A DNA stretch of 64,000 nt. It comes from Bryobacteraceae bacterium. GTDB taxonomy: Bacteria; Acidobacteriota; Terriglobia; Bryobacterales; Bryobacteraceae. The position numbers and the translations under genes are program-made. Under the pieces are notes generated by a model. The model did no database searches. It saw nothing but the letters and a program-made list of their open reading frames with translations, and was not told the origin of the DNA. The stretch is taken from NCBI GenBank assembly GCA_041394945.1, contig JAWKHH010000001.1, forward strand, positions 1,488,001-1,552,000, given 5' to 3'. How positions within the stretch are numbered: the stretch's first letter is position 1; each line of letters begins with the position of its first letter. Of this stretch, positions 51,745 to 60,107 are shown piece after piece.

Positions 51745-52743
51745 CTAGACGGTGATGCCGAGCTTGGCGTACCACGGCTTGGCCGGAGCGAGCGAACCGT
51801 TCACGGCGTTGATGTTCTTAACGCCTTCCGTGGAGAGCCAATCCTCGAGCGCCTTAGCGCCCTGCTTGGCGTAAACCGGTATGCCTTCCTTCCAGGTGGC
51901 GCGGCCGCAGAGGACGCCGGAGAAATCCGTGCCTGCTTCGGCGGCCATGCGGAGCGATTCGGTAAACTGATCGTTGCTCACGCCGGCGCTCAAGTAGATG
52001 AACGGCTTGGTGGCCACGTCGGCGGCCTTGCGGAACAGGTCCAGCGCCTCGTTCCAGCCATAGGCGGCCTGGCCCTTGAACACGCTGCTGCCCTCGGCGT
52101 AGTTAGCGTTGATGGGCACTTCCACCTTCAACACGTCCACGCGGTATTGCGGCTTCGAAAACTCCTGCATGCTGCCGATGACCACCTGCGGCTTGATCTT
52201 GGCGAACTCCAGACCCTTCTCGTCGCCGCCCTTGGGATCGTATCCGACGAATTCCAGGAAGAAGGGGATGTCTTCGGCTTCGCACTCGGCGCCGATGCGT
52301 TCGACGAACGCGTGCTTGATGTCGTTGACGTTCGGTTCGTCGAAGGGCGTGTAGTAGATCAGGATTTTCACCGCGTCGCCGCCAAGGTCCTTGATGCGCT
52401 TCGCGGAAACGTTCGGCAACAGGTCCGGCAGGCGTCCCGGCTGGGTGTTGTCGTAGCCGGACTTCTCATACGCCAGAAGCAGGCCGGCGTTGGCCGAACG
52501 CACCTTCGTGGCCGGGATGCCCCATTCGGGATCGAGCAGGATCGCGCTGGCGTGCGGCGTAAGCACCTTCGTCACCGCGATCTTGAACTCCTGCATCTGT
52601 TCGTCGGTGACCTGCGACGCCGGAATGCCGGCCGCCGCCGCGATCGACTTCTGCAGACTCCCTCGTTGGTCCATCGCCGCGGCCGCAATCACGCCGCGGG
52701 AGTCCGAGAGGGCTTTCATGTGCTGAATTTTGCCTTTATTCAT
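51745..52743 (-). CDS. Tagatose-1,6-bisphosphate aldolase (LacD type)
   Basis: 332 residues of the class I LacD family. Features are VIAAAAMDQRGSLQKSI, ILLDPEWG, VKILIYYTPFDEP (Schiff-base Lys) and FFLEFVGYDPKGGDEKGLEFAK, with YLSAGVSNDQFTESLRMA near the C-terminus. It cleaves tagatose or fructose bisphosphate, and sulfofructose-pathway aldolases are relatives. Its start overlaps ribF by 4 bp. Pairing with eda suggests hexose catabolism. Confidence 0.9.
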   Translation of the reverse strand: MNKGKIQHMKALSDSRGVIAAAAMDQRGSLQKSIAAAAGIPASQVTDEQMQEFKIAVTKVLTPHASAILLDPEWGIPATKVRSANAGLLLAYEKSGYDNTQPGRLPDLLPNVSAKRIKDLGGDAVKILIYYTPFDEPNVNDIKHAFVERIGAECEAEDIPFFLEFVGYDPKGGDEKGLEFAKIKPQVVIGSMQEFSKPQYRVDVLKVEVPINANYAEGSSVFKGQAAYGWNEALDLFRKAADVATKPFIYLSAGVSNDQFTESLRMAAEAGTDFSGVLCGRATWKEGIPVYAKQGAKALEDWLSTEGVKNINAVNGSLAPAKPWYAKLGITV

Positions 52744-53708
52744 GGTGGGGAGCTTATGGAACCTTTCAGTATAGCGGTTGCGCGGGCGTGGTACTTGGCG
52801 GCTCTGGCCGCATCCCGCAGAATCTGCGCTTTCAACTCGGAGGCGCTTTCGAACTTCCGCTCGTCGCGGAGGCGGTATTGAAATGTTACGCGAATGCGCG
52901 CCGGAGCGATACCGTCAAAACCGGCCAGCAGGAATGACTCAATGCTCAGCGCGTCGCCGCCGAAGGTGGGCCGGCGGCCGAGGTTGGTCACCGACGGCCA
53001 CTCGCGCCCCGTGGCCGGTTCAGCCGTCCGGGTGACGTAGACGCCAGGCGCCGGCAGAACCTCGGAGTCCGGCGCGAGATTCAACGTGGGCACCGTTTGT
53101 TTCGCGCCGATTCCCGCACCGGGCACCACCGCGCCTTCAAGCGAGAAGCAGCGCCCCAGCAGGCGCCCAGCCAGGCGCACATCGCCGGCTTCCACCAGCC
53201 CGCGCACTTCCGTGCTCGAGACAACCCGGCCCCGCGCGCGGACCCCTTCGACAACCGATGTCTCAAATCCGAAGCCCGCGCCCAGTTGTTCAAGCACGGC
53301 AGTGGTTCCGGCCTTCCTGCGCCCGAAATGGAAATTGGCGCCGACGACAACCACGTGCGCCCCGGCCGCATCCACCAGCACGCTTCGCACGAACTCTTCC
53401 GGCTCCATCGCGGCGAAACCGCGCGTGAACCCGAGCACCATCGCCTGCTCGACGCCGCATTCGGCGATCCAGCGAAGCCGGGCGTCCAGCGTGCTCAGGA
53501 GCTTCGGCGCGCGGTCGGGCGCCAGCACGCGCGCCGGATGCGGATCGAACGTCAGCACCGAGGGCGTGGCCCCCAGCGCGGCGCACCGCTGCTTCAATCG
53601 CGCGAACAGCGCCTGGTGGCCAAGGTGGACGCCGTCGAAGTTGCCGATGCTGACGCCGGCCGGCCCGAAGCGGCCCCTGGCTTCGTCCAGGGTTCGAAAG
53701 ACTCTCAT
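52740..53708 (-). CDS. ribF: Bifunctional riboflavin kinase/FAD synthetase
   Basis: 322 residues. The N-terminal FMN adenylyltransferase domain (about 15-170) has VSIGNFDGVHLGHQALF and VVVGANFHFGRRKAG. The C-terminal kinase domain (about 185-310) has GRCFSLEGAVVPGAGIGAKQTVPTLNL-type binding and SVTNLGRRPTFGG. It makes FMN and FAD. The ATG 53708 overlaps the MBL gene stop by 4 bp; the frame stays open upstream but only across that gene. Confidence 0.95.
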   Translation of the reverse strand: MRVFRTLDEARGRFGPAGVSIGNFDGVHLGHQALFARLKQRCAALGATPSVLTFDPHPARVLAPDRAPKLLSTLDARLRWIAECGVEQAMVLGFTRGFAAMEPEEFVRSVLVDAAGAHVVVVGANFHFGRRKAGTTAVLEQLGAGFGFETSVVEGVRARGRVVSSTEVRGLVEAGDVRLAGRLLGRCFSLEGAVVPGAGIGAKQTVPTLNLAPDSEVLPAPGVYVTRTAEPATGREWPSVTNLGRRPTFGGDALSIESFLLAGFDGIAPARIRVTFQYRLRDERKFESASELKAQILRDAARAAKYHARATAILKGSISSPP

Positions 53709-54514
53709 GCGGGCGCGGGTTCCCTGGACGCGACATCCACCTCCACCTCGATCTCCATCCCGTCGTAGGCGAGCCGCACGCCCGGCGGGAGCAACTGCTC
53801 GGTGCGCTCGTGCGGCAGGTCGTGACCGATATGCGTGAAGAAGGCGCGCTTCGGCGCGAGTTGCTCGACGTAGGCGAGCGAACGGTCGACGGTGGAATGC
53901 GTCGGGTGAGGCTTGTGGCGAAGCGCGTCGAGAAACAACACGTCGAGATCCCGCAGTTTCGCGATCGATTCTTCGGGGATCTCGCTGTGGTCGGTGAGAT
54001 AGGCGAGTCCGCCGATCCGGTAGCCGTAGACTTCGCCCTTTCCGTGGACGAGCCGGATCGGGGTGCAAGGCAATCCAAAGAGATCGAAGGCGGCGCCGTC
54101 CACGGTGTTGGAGGCGAGCTTCGGCACCGAGCTTTCGGCGTGCACGTTGACGAAAATGTACTGGAAGACGCGCTGGATGTCTGCGAGCGTTTCCGCCGAG
54201 CCGTAGATTGGGATGGGGCCGCGTTGGCGAAAGTTGAACGGGCGGACGTCGTCGAGGCCCATGATGTGGTCGGCGTGGGCGTGGGTGAAGAGGATGGCGT
54301 CGACGCGCGGGATCGCCGCGCGCAGCGCCTGCACGCGGAAGTCGGGGCCGGTATCGATCAGAACGGAGCGGCCGGCGAACTGCACCCAGACCGAGGGGCG
54401 GAGCCGGTTGTCGCGCGGGTCCTTCGACTGGCAGACGTCGCAGGAGCAGCCGATGGTGGGGACGCCGACGCTGGTGCCCGAGCCGAGCACGGTCAGCTTC
54501 AGGGAATTACTCAT
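53705..54514 (-). CDS. MBL-fold metal-dependent hydrolase (PhnP-like)
   Basis: 269 residues with the di-metal motif THAHADHIMGLDD (HxHxDH) and downstream DHSE and HIGHD segments. An N-terminal zinc-like motif CSCDVCQSKDPRDNRLRPS is typical of PhnP-type phosphodiesterases. These cleave cyclic or nucleoside phosphodiesters. No phn genes are present, so the physiological substrate is open. The start ATG 54514 overlaps the DUF1844 stop by 8 bp. Confidence 0.9.
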   Translation of the reverse strand: MSNSLKLTVLGSGTSVGVPTIGCSCDVCQSKDPRDNRLRPSVWVQFAGRSVLIDTGPDFRVQALRAAIPRVDAILFTHAHADHIMGLDDVRPFNFRQRGPIPIYGSAETLADIQRVFQYIFVNVHAESSVPKLASNTVDGAAFDLFGLPCTPIRLVHGKGEVYGYRIGGLAYLTDHSEIPEESIAKLRDLDVLFLDALRHKPHPTHSTVDRSLAYVEQLAPKRAFFTHIGHDLPHERTEQLLPPGVRLAYDGMEIEVEVDVASREPAPA

Positions 54515-54830
54515 TCGGGACGGCGGGGGTTTCCTCGTCGGCGGCGGCGCGCTTGCCCGCCTCTTCCACGGCACGGACGTAGTGGAACCGGAGTTCGGTG
54601 AGTGAGTTCTCGATCAGGCGCTGTTCGTCCATCGTGAGGTTGCCCCTGGTCTTGTCGAGCAGCAGGGCCAGGGTGTCGATGGCGTGGCGCGCCCACGGCA
54701 GATTCGGCTCTGGACGGTCCTTCTCTTCGCCGAAATGCAGCGCCCCCAATTGAACCTGGGCGCGCATCACGAACTCCTGAACCAGGAACTCGAAGCTCGC
54801 CGGTGGAATGAACTGTTCATTCTCGGCCAT
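54507..54830 (-). CDS. DUF1844 protein
   Basis: 107 residues with the DUF1844 pattern: FIPPASFEFLVQEFVMRAQVQLG, then ARHAIDTLALLLDKTRGNLT and LTELRFHYVRAVEE. The family is helical, cytoplasmic and of unknown role. It is the first gene of the long minus-strand operon that ends near 42573. Its start lies 56 bp from the divergent truB start, so a bidirectional promoter region must be in 54831-54886. Confidence 0.88.
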   Translation of the reverse strand: MAENEQFIPPASFEFLVQEFVMRAQVQLGALHFGEEKDRPEPNLPWARHAIDTLALLLDKTRGNLTMDEQRLIENSLTELRFHYVRAVEEAGKRAAADEETPAVPNE

Positions 54831-54886
54831 GATCCGATATTTTAGCCTGCCGTAGCCCGTGGATGGCGATGCTACATTGAGGATTC

Positions 54887-55786
54887 ATGGGAGTGGAAAT
54901 CGCGATCGACGGTGTGATCGTCGTCGACAAGCCGGCCGGCTGGACCAGTCACGACGTGGTGAACAAGATCCGCCGGATCGCGGACACGAAGAAGGTGGGT
55001 CACCTCGGCACGCTCGATCCGATGGCGACGGGAGTGCTGCCGCTGGTGGTGGGCCGCGCGACGCGGTTGGCTCAGTTCTATACGAAGGCGGATAAGGTCT
55101 ACGACGGGGTGATCCGGTTCGGAGTGGCGACGGATACTTACGACAGCGAGGGCGAGCCCGTCGGCGATTCGCGCCCGTGCGAGTTCACCCCGGAGGACAT
55201 GGAGCGCGAACTCGGCCGTTTCCGAGGGACGTTTCCGCAGACGCCGCCTCCGGTTTCGGCGAAGAAGATCGGCGGCGTTCCGGCCTATAAGCTGGCGCGG
55301 AAGAAAGTGGACGTCGAGATTCCGCCGGTGGAAGTTACGGTACACTCCATCCGGATCCTCGAATCCGGGCCGTGCGAGTTACGCGCGGAAGTGCATTGCT
55401 CGGCGGGGACTTACTTGCGGGCGATCGCGCATGACCTGGGCGCGGCGCTCGGATGCGGGGCGCACCTGGCGTCGCTGCGGCGGCTGCGGTCGGGCGATTT
55501 TTCGATCGAGCAGGCGAAGACGCTCGACGAACTGGCGGCGTTGCGCGAGGGAGGGCGGCTCGGCGAGGCGTTGATTCCGGCGGCGCGGTTGGTGCCGCAA
55601 TTCCCTTCGGAGACGGTGGATACGTTGACCGCCTCGCAGATCCGGCAAGGACGGGATTTCCGGGTGTCGCCGTTCCGGGGGGCGAAGGGGGCTCCGATGG
55701 TGAAGGCGGTGACGGCGGCGGGGGAGTTGGTGGCGATCGGGGAGGCGGTGCTGCCGCATCTGTATCATCCGGTGTTGGTGTTTTAG
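54887..55786 (+). CDS. truB: tRNA pseudouridine55 synthase TruB
   Basis: 299 residues. The start is GVIVVDKPAGWTSHDVVNKI; the catalytic motif HLGTLDPMATGVLPL holds Asp44. A thumb loop follows, with SAGTYLRAIAHDLGAALG, and the C-terminus carries a PUA-like end. It modifies U55 in the T-loop of tRNAs. It is alone on the plus strand, without the rbfA or rpsO neighbours common elsewhere. Confidence 0.96.
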   Translation: MGVEIAIDGVIVVDKPAGWTSHDVVNKIRRIADTKKVGHLGTLDPMATGVLPLVVGRATRLAQFYTKADKVYDGVIRFGVATDTYDSEGEPVGDSRPCEFTPEDMERELGRFRGTFPQTPPPVSAKKIGGVPAYKLARKKVDVEIPPVEVTVHSIRILESGPCELRAEVHCSAGTYLRAIAHDLGAALGCGAHLASLRRLRSGDFSIEQAKTLDELAALREGGRLGEALIPAARLVPQFPSETVDTLTASQIRQGRDFRVSPFRGAKGAPMVKAVTAAGELVAIGEAVLPHLYHPVLVF

Positions 55787-56078
55787 CTCCCGCATTGTAC
55801 GAAACATAGAGGCTCTGCTTCGAACGTCCACACGCCGCCGCTGCTTTGGTCCGGAATTGTCTAGATGTACTCCCGCCCGTCGAGTCCGTGAACACGTAGT
55901 TAGTGGTAAAGGTTGCAGTAAGTCGACCAGAACGGCGTCATCGAACCTACCAGCAGGCGCCAGCCAAGCCCGTAACCACGTGAACTGGCCGCGGATGAAC
56001 GCGGATCACGAGACGCTGAGGCCGTACGTGTCGCCCTGGCCGGGAACCCTCACTGCGCTCTCTGTCGTCGCGCAGAGC
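55787..56078. other. 292-bp convergent intergenic region
   Basis: It lies between the truB stop and the stop of the 602-residue secreted protein. I see no gene. It has a short direct repeat gcggat-gaac-gcggat (55990-56010 area), and a minus-strand open stretch with YVFTDSTGGSTSRQFRT that hints at a decayed beta-rich exported protein. No clear terminator is visible for either gene. Confidence 0.35.
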
Positions 56079-57887
56079 TTAATATAGGCGCAGCACGGGT
56101 TCGTTCGCGTAGCGTTTCATCTTGAGCGTGATCCGGCCGCCCGCCCCTGGTTCGAGACGAACCGTTACCGCGGACGCTCCGTGTTCAGTGAACTGGTGCT
56201 CGGCGTAGCCGCCGCCCTGCACGACGACTCGGCGCGGGTGGTTGAGGCTGAGGTTGACGAGGGTCAGGGTCACCGAGTCTGCCGAGATCTTTTCGACGAG
56301 CGCGGCGACGTCCTCGGGGAGCCCGGGACGGTGACGGGCCGGGTCGAAGTAACGGACCGGCGCATGGAACGACCAGATGTTTCCGCCGAGATACGCTCCG
56401 GTCGTCAGCTTGGTGAGCGAGTCGATGGCGGTCGGGTCCAGGCCCATCATGTAGTCGGCGAGGCGCGTGTCGGGGGTTGTGGGATCTTCGGCCATGTCGT
56501 GGACGCGGCGGCGCACGAAATCCAAGTCGGCGCGAAGAGCTTTCTCGGGATACGAGGGGTCGGCGCCTTCGAGGAACGCGATCCAGCCTTCTTTGGGAAC
56601 GCGGTCGAGATCTTTCCGGTCCATGGACCACATGTAGATTTCGGTGAGGCGGCTGGTGTGGAGGTTGGGGGTCCAGTTGTACCACTCCTCGCGGCCGGTC
56701 TCTTTGTACCCGCGGGGATCGCCGTACATCTGAGGCACCATCACCTTGCCGTCGACTGTCTTTTTCCGCGCGTAGATGTTGTCCATCTGCTTGCGCAGGG
56801 TCGCGACGAAGCCAGGGTCGCCGTTCGACGCGAGATAGGCGTTGGCAAAGCCGGGCCACGAGCCAGCCGTGAACGTGTTGCGGTGGGCGACCTGCTGGAT
56901 CTCGCCGTCGAAGATGGTGAAGTTCCAGCCGTAGGTGCCTTTGTACCAACGGCCGCCATACTCGCCGCCCGGCTGACCATTGAGCCCGATGTTGGTGGGG
57001 ATGTTACCGCCGTTCGAGTCTGTGCGCTGCTTCCAGGCGCCGACGTATTCAAGGATCCAATCCTTGTACTTCTTTTCGCCGGTAAGCGCGTAGGCGTTGA
57101 GCGCGAGGCCGGTGGTGGCGAGATTCAAAGGATGATCGCCGACGCTATCGAGGTACTCGGCGCAGTGGGCGAGCATCTTGTCGTAGACGGATTCGAGATT
57201 GACGAGTTGATGACGCCCGCGCGGACCGTGGAGGAGATGAAAGCTTCCGGGCACGGGATCGCCCACCCAGTCGTAGGTGGTGGCTTTGTGGAGCATGGGG
57301 CCCTTGGAGCCGGTCCAGATGCTCTTGATCACCTTGTGTACGGGGTCGTAGTTGGGAGCCTCGGGGTCCTCGTTCATGTAGAGCCCGGCGAAGCGTTTCA
57401 TGCGGACGCGCAGGAGGTCGTTCTCCGGGTCGGCCAGCCCGAGGAACATGAAGCCACGCATGCCCTCGCCGGTATGGAAGAAGTCGGACTGGGTGATGAA
57501 TTCCTTGTAGTAGGCGCCGTTCTCGGCGAGCTTGGTCTTGGTGGTCCTCATCTCCTTGTATTGCTGGAGATGGCCTTCGAGGGCTTTCTTATAGGTGTCG
57601 AGGACGGGCTGGCCGCCGCCGAGGGCATAAAGCAGGGTCCAGTTATGGAAGACTTCGATCGCGTCGTCCGGACCGTCGAGAGTGCCCCAGCGCGGGGTGT
57701 GCAAGAGATAGCCGCGGGCGTCCAGGTACTTGTCGCCGTAGCGCTGGCAGGCTTCCGAAGACTCGCGCAGGAGCTGGCGTTCGAGCAGCGCCCAGGCCGG
57801 TGGGGAAAGCGGCGAGTCAATCACGATTTCGGCGGCAGCGGGGAGCGCGGCCAACATGCCGAGGAGAACAGGGATCAAACGGACCAT
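56079..57887 (-). CDS. Large secreted protein of unknown function, probably helical-toroid glycan-active
   Basis: 602 residues with a signal peptide (1-19). The body is rich in aromatic residues, with segments such as DAIEVFHNWTLLYALGGG, HTGEGMRGFMFLGLADPEN, HPLNLATTGLALNAYALTGE and AHRNTFTAGSWPGFANAYLA. This spacing recalls (alpha/alpha)-toroid carbohydrate-active enzymes. A beta-rich C-terminus (about 520-602) follows. No catalytic motif is certain and I cannot name a family. It is transcribed away from the SIR2-like pair, with starts 99 bp apart. Confidence 0.8.
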   Translation of the reverse strand: MVRLIPVLLGMLAALPAAAEIVIDSPLSPPAWALLERQLLRESSEACQRYGDKYLDARGYLLHTPRWGTLDGPDDAIEVFHNWTLLYALGGGQPVLDTYKKALEGHLQQYKEMRTTKTKLAENGAYYKEFITQSDFFHTGEGMRGFMFLGLADPENDLLRVRMKRFAGLYMNEDPEAPNYDPVHKVIKSIWTGSKGPMLHKATTYDWVGDPVPGSFHLLHGPRGRHQLVNLESVYDKMLAHCAEYLDSVGDHPLNLATTGLALNAYALTGEKKYKDWILEYVGAWKQRTDSNGGNIPTNIGLNGQPGGEYGGRWYKGTYGWNFTIFDGEIQQVAHRNTFTAGSWPGFANAYLASNGDPGFVATLRKQMDNIYARKKTVDGKVMVPQMYGDPRGYKETGREEWYNWTPNLHTSRLTEIYMWSMDRKDLDRVPKEGWIAFLEGADPSYPEKALRADLDFVRRRVHDMAEDPTTPDTRLADYMMGLDPTAIDSLTKLTTGAYLGGNIWSFHAPVRYFDPARHRPGLPEDVAALVEKISADSVTLTLVNLSLNHPRRVVVQGGGYAEHQFTEHGASAVTVRLEPGAGGRITLKMKRYANEPVLRLY

Positions 57888-57986
57888 GCGGGTACTCTAT
57901 CACCGGTTGAGTATCCGGGTCCGAGAGCGGCGTCTACTCGGGCGGGGGTAAAGCATGACCGGAGCGATGCCGATGGATAGGACAAC

Positions 57987-60035
57987 GTGATCTCGAAGGA
58001 TTTTTTCGCGAGTCTGCCCAAGCGTCCGATCTACGCGGCAGCCGGCGTCTGCTTTGCCGCAGCGGTCGGGATGGTCTTCTACACGCAGAAGTACGGATGG
58101 GAGGAAACCGTCGTCGCGGAATCGCTGGTCAGCTTTCCCGGCGCCCGGTTCGACCGTCTCTGGTTCGGCGGCGATGGCAGGTTGGCGGGCGCGCGCTTCG
58201 CCGGCGGTGCGATCGAATGGCAGCGGCTGAACGCCGACGGCGATGCCTGGGAGACCGGCGGCAGGATCGACGGTGTGCCGGGCGGAGCGCCGTGGGCGAT
58301 GGACGGGGGACTGACGCGGGCGGCGTGGAGCGATGGAGGCAAGATATGCAGCGCGCCGGCGGCAGGCGGCAAGGCGGTGTGCGAGACGCTGCCCGTGCAG
58401 ACGACCCTGATGGGCGTGGTGATGACCGATGCCGGGTCCGCGGGAGCGGTATTCGGGGACGGCGAATTTCGCTTGTGGCAGATCGGCCAGCGGGGCGAGT
58501 GGCCGGCCGTCCCGATGCCGTTGAAATCGGCAGACAAACTGGCGCAGACAGCGGATACGCTAGCCGTTTATTCCAAGGCAGAGGGCAAGGTGGCGGTATT
58601 TCGTCTGGACCAGGGATCGGTTCCGAAGCTGATCGGCGTTGAGAGCGCTGGCGGCGCCGCGGACGCCCTCATGATCACGGCGCCGGGGCAGGTGGCCGTC
58701 CAGGCAGGCGAGGGGCTCCGCTGGCTCGGGCGCTCGTTCGCCGCGCCGGGAGGGCTGAAGGGCGCCGTTGCGACTCCGGCGGGATCGCTGTTGGCCGCCG
58801 GGGACTTCGACGGAGCCTATGAATTGACGGAAGACGGCGGGAACCGGGCGTTGCTCGACGACGCGGGCCGGCTGGAGGCGCTGGCGATCGCGGAGTCCCG
58901 GGTTGCCTATAGCGGGGCGAAGAGCACATCGGTGGTTCGGCTGGTGAAAGCGCAGACGATGAGCAGCCGCGGCTCGATGCTAATGCGCGTCGCCTCGTTT
59001 CTCACCTCGCTCGCCGTCATCCTCGGACTGCTGAGTTCCACCGTGGGTGTCTACTCCGGCCGTCTGCGGACGAAGCGCAAGCGCGCCGACGCACCGGGTC
59101 CTCCGCAGTTGCCATTTCCAACGCCGGAGATGGCGCACGCGCTCCAGCAGCGCGGCGGCATTCTATGGGCGGGTGCGGGGTTGAGCGCGCAAAGCGGATT
59201 TCCGTTGTGGCACGATTTCGGCGCATCGCTGGTGCAGTCCGCCTTCTACGAAAACTGGGTGGACTCGATGACGGGAACCCAGCTGATGGAAATGGTTCGC
59301 AACCATGCCGTGGACAAAGCGGTGGACGGAGTGGCCGCGCAGGTGGAACCCAAGCGCCACGAAGTGGCCGCCTACTACGCCAGCGTTTTCAACCGTCAAC
59401 TGGCGCTTTCGGAAGGGCATCGCTACCTGACAAGGCTGCCGCTAGTGGGCGCGTTGACCACCTGCTACGACCAACTGCTCGACAGCATCGGCGCCGACCA
59501 CACGATTCTCGACCTTTCCGGCTTCGAAATCCTCGAGACCGAGGAGAAGGGCGAGTTCTTTCTGGTGAAGCTCTATGGCGACCCGCGGCTTCCTTCGACC
59601 ACGATTTTCTCGAAGGGACAGTTCCGCGAACGATGCTCGCGCAAGCCGGATCTTCGGGCGGCGATGGGCGCATTGTTGGAACGGCGCACGTTGGTCTTTC
59701 TGGGCGCGTCGGTGGAAGGTCTCGTCGACGACCTGGAAGCGATCGGCGCTCCGCGAGTGCAACCCGGCGCCGCCATCCGCCATTGGGCAGTGGCTGGCGT
59801 TCGCGGCCCCTGGGAGAAAAGCGCAGCGTTGCTGCGCGAGCGGTACGCGATTGAAACCGTGGCTTGCGATGGAACGTTGATTGGCGCCCAACTGCCGCAG
59901 TTCCTCGAGAAGCTCGGGGACCTCTGCCGGCAGGAAATGGGCCAAGCTCCTGCTCCGTCCGAGAAACCACGTGACGAAGTGTTCGATTCCGAGGACGAGT
60001 ACGAAAGCGGGCCCACCGCTTCGGCTGGAGACTGA
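57987..60035 (+). CDS. Membrane-anchored propeller-like/SIR2-like protein A
   Basis: 682 residues from GTG 57987 (agga 6 bases upstream). Order: short cytoplasmic start, TM1 (about 14-34), a beta-rich extracytoplasmic region (about 45-325) with propeller-like turns (GDGRLAGARFAGG, GDGEFRLWQIG, AAGDFDGAYELTEDGG), TM2 (about 332-357), a basic patch RLRTKRKR (359-366), and a cytoplasmic SIR2-like domain (about 380-650). The NAD-loop is WAGAGLSAQSGFPLW (394-408). The catalytic pair is changed: Cys493 replaces Asn in TTCYD, and Tyr530 replaces His in KLYGD. The C-terminus is acidic. It precedes its paralogue by 72 bp and is likely co-transcribed. Confidence 0.88.
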   Translation: MISKDFFASLPKRPIYAAAGVCFAAAVGMVFYTQKYGWEETVVAESLVSFPGARFDRLWFGGDGRLAGARFAGGAIEWQRLNADGDAWETGGRIDGVPGGAPWAMDGGLTRAAWSDGGKICSAPAAGGKAVCETLPVQTTLMGVVMTDAGSAGAVFGDGEFRLWQIGQRGEWPAVPMPLKSADKLAQTADTLAVYSKAEGKVAVFRLDQGSVPKLIGVESAGGAADALMITAPGQVAVQAGEGLRWLGRSFAAPGGLKGAVATPAGSLLAAGDFDGAYELTEDGGNRALLDDAGRLEALAIAESRVAYSGAKSTSVVRLVKAQTMSSRGSMLMRVASFLTSLAVILGLLSSTVGVYSGRLRTKRKRADAPGPPQLPFPTPEMAHALQQRGGILWAGAGLSAQSGFPLWHDFGASLVQSAFYENWVDSMTGTQLMEMVRNHAVDKAVDGVAAQVEPKRHEVAAYYASVFNRQLALSEGHRYLTRLPLVGALTTCYDQLLDSIGADHTILDLSGFEILETEEKGEFFLVKLYGDPRLPSTTIFSKGQFRERCSRKPDLRAAMGALLERRTLVFLGASVEGLVDDLEAIGAPRVQPGAAIRHWAVAGVRGPWEKSAALLRERYAIETVACDGTLIGAQLPQFLEKLGDLCRQEMGQAPAPSEKPRDEVFDSEDEYESGPTASAGD

Positions 60036-60107
60036 GTTCCGTTTCGAATCCCGACGATTCGCCGCCGCGGCGCCGGCGGCGCTTGGCGCAGAAGACCGAT
60101 AGGCACC

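Noticed and set aside
55787..56078. A minus-strand segment reading TNYVFTDSTGGSTSRQFRT that could be an exported-protein remnant.
   Set aside because: Too short and without a start, neighbours or a definite family match.
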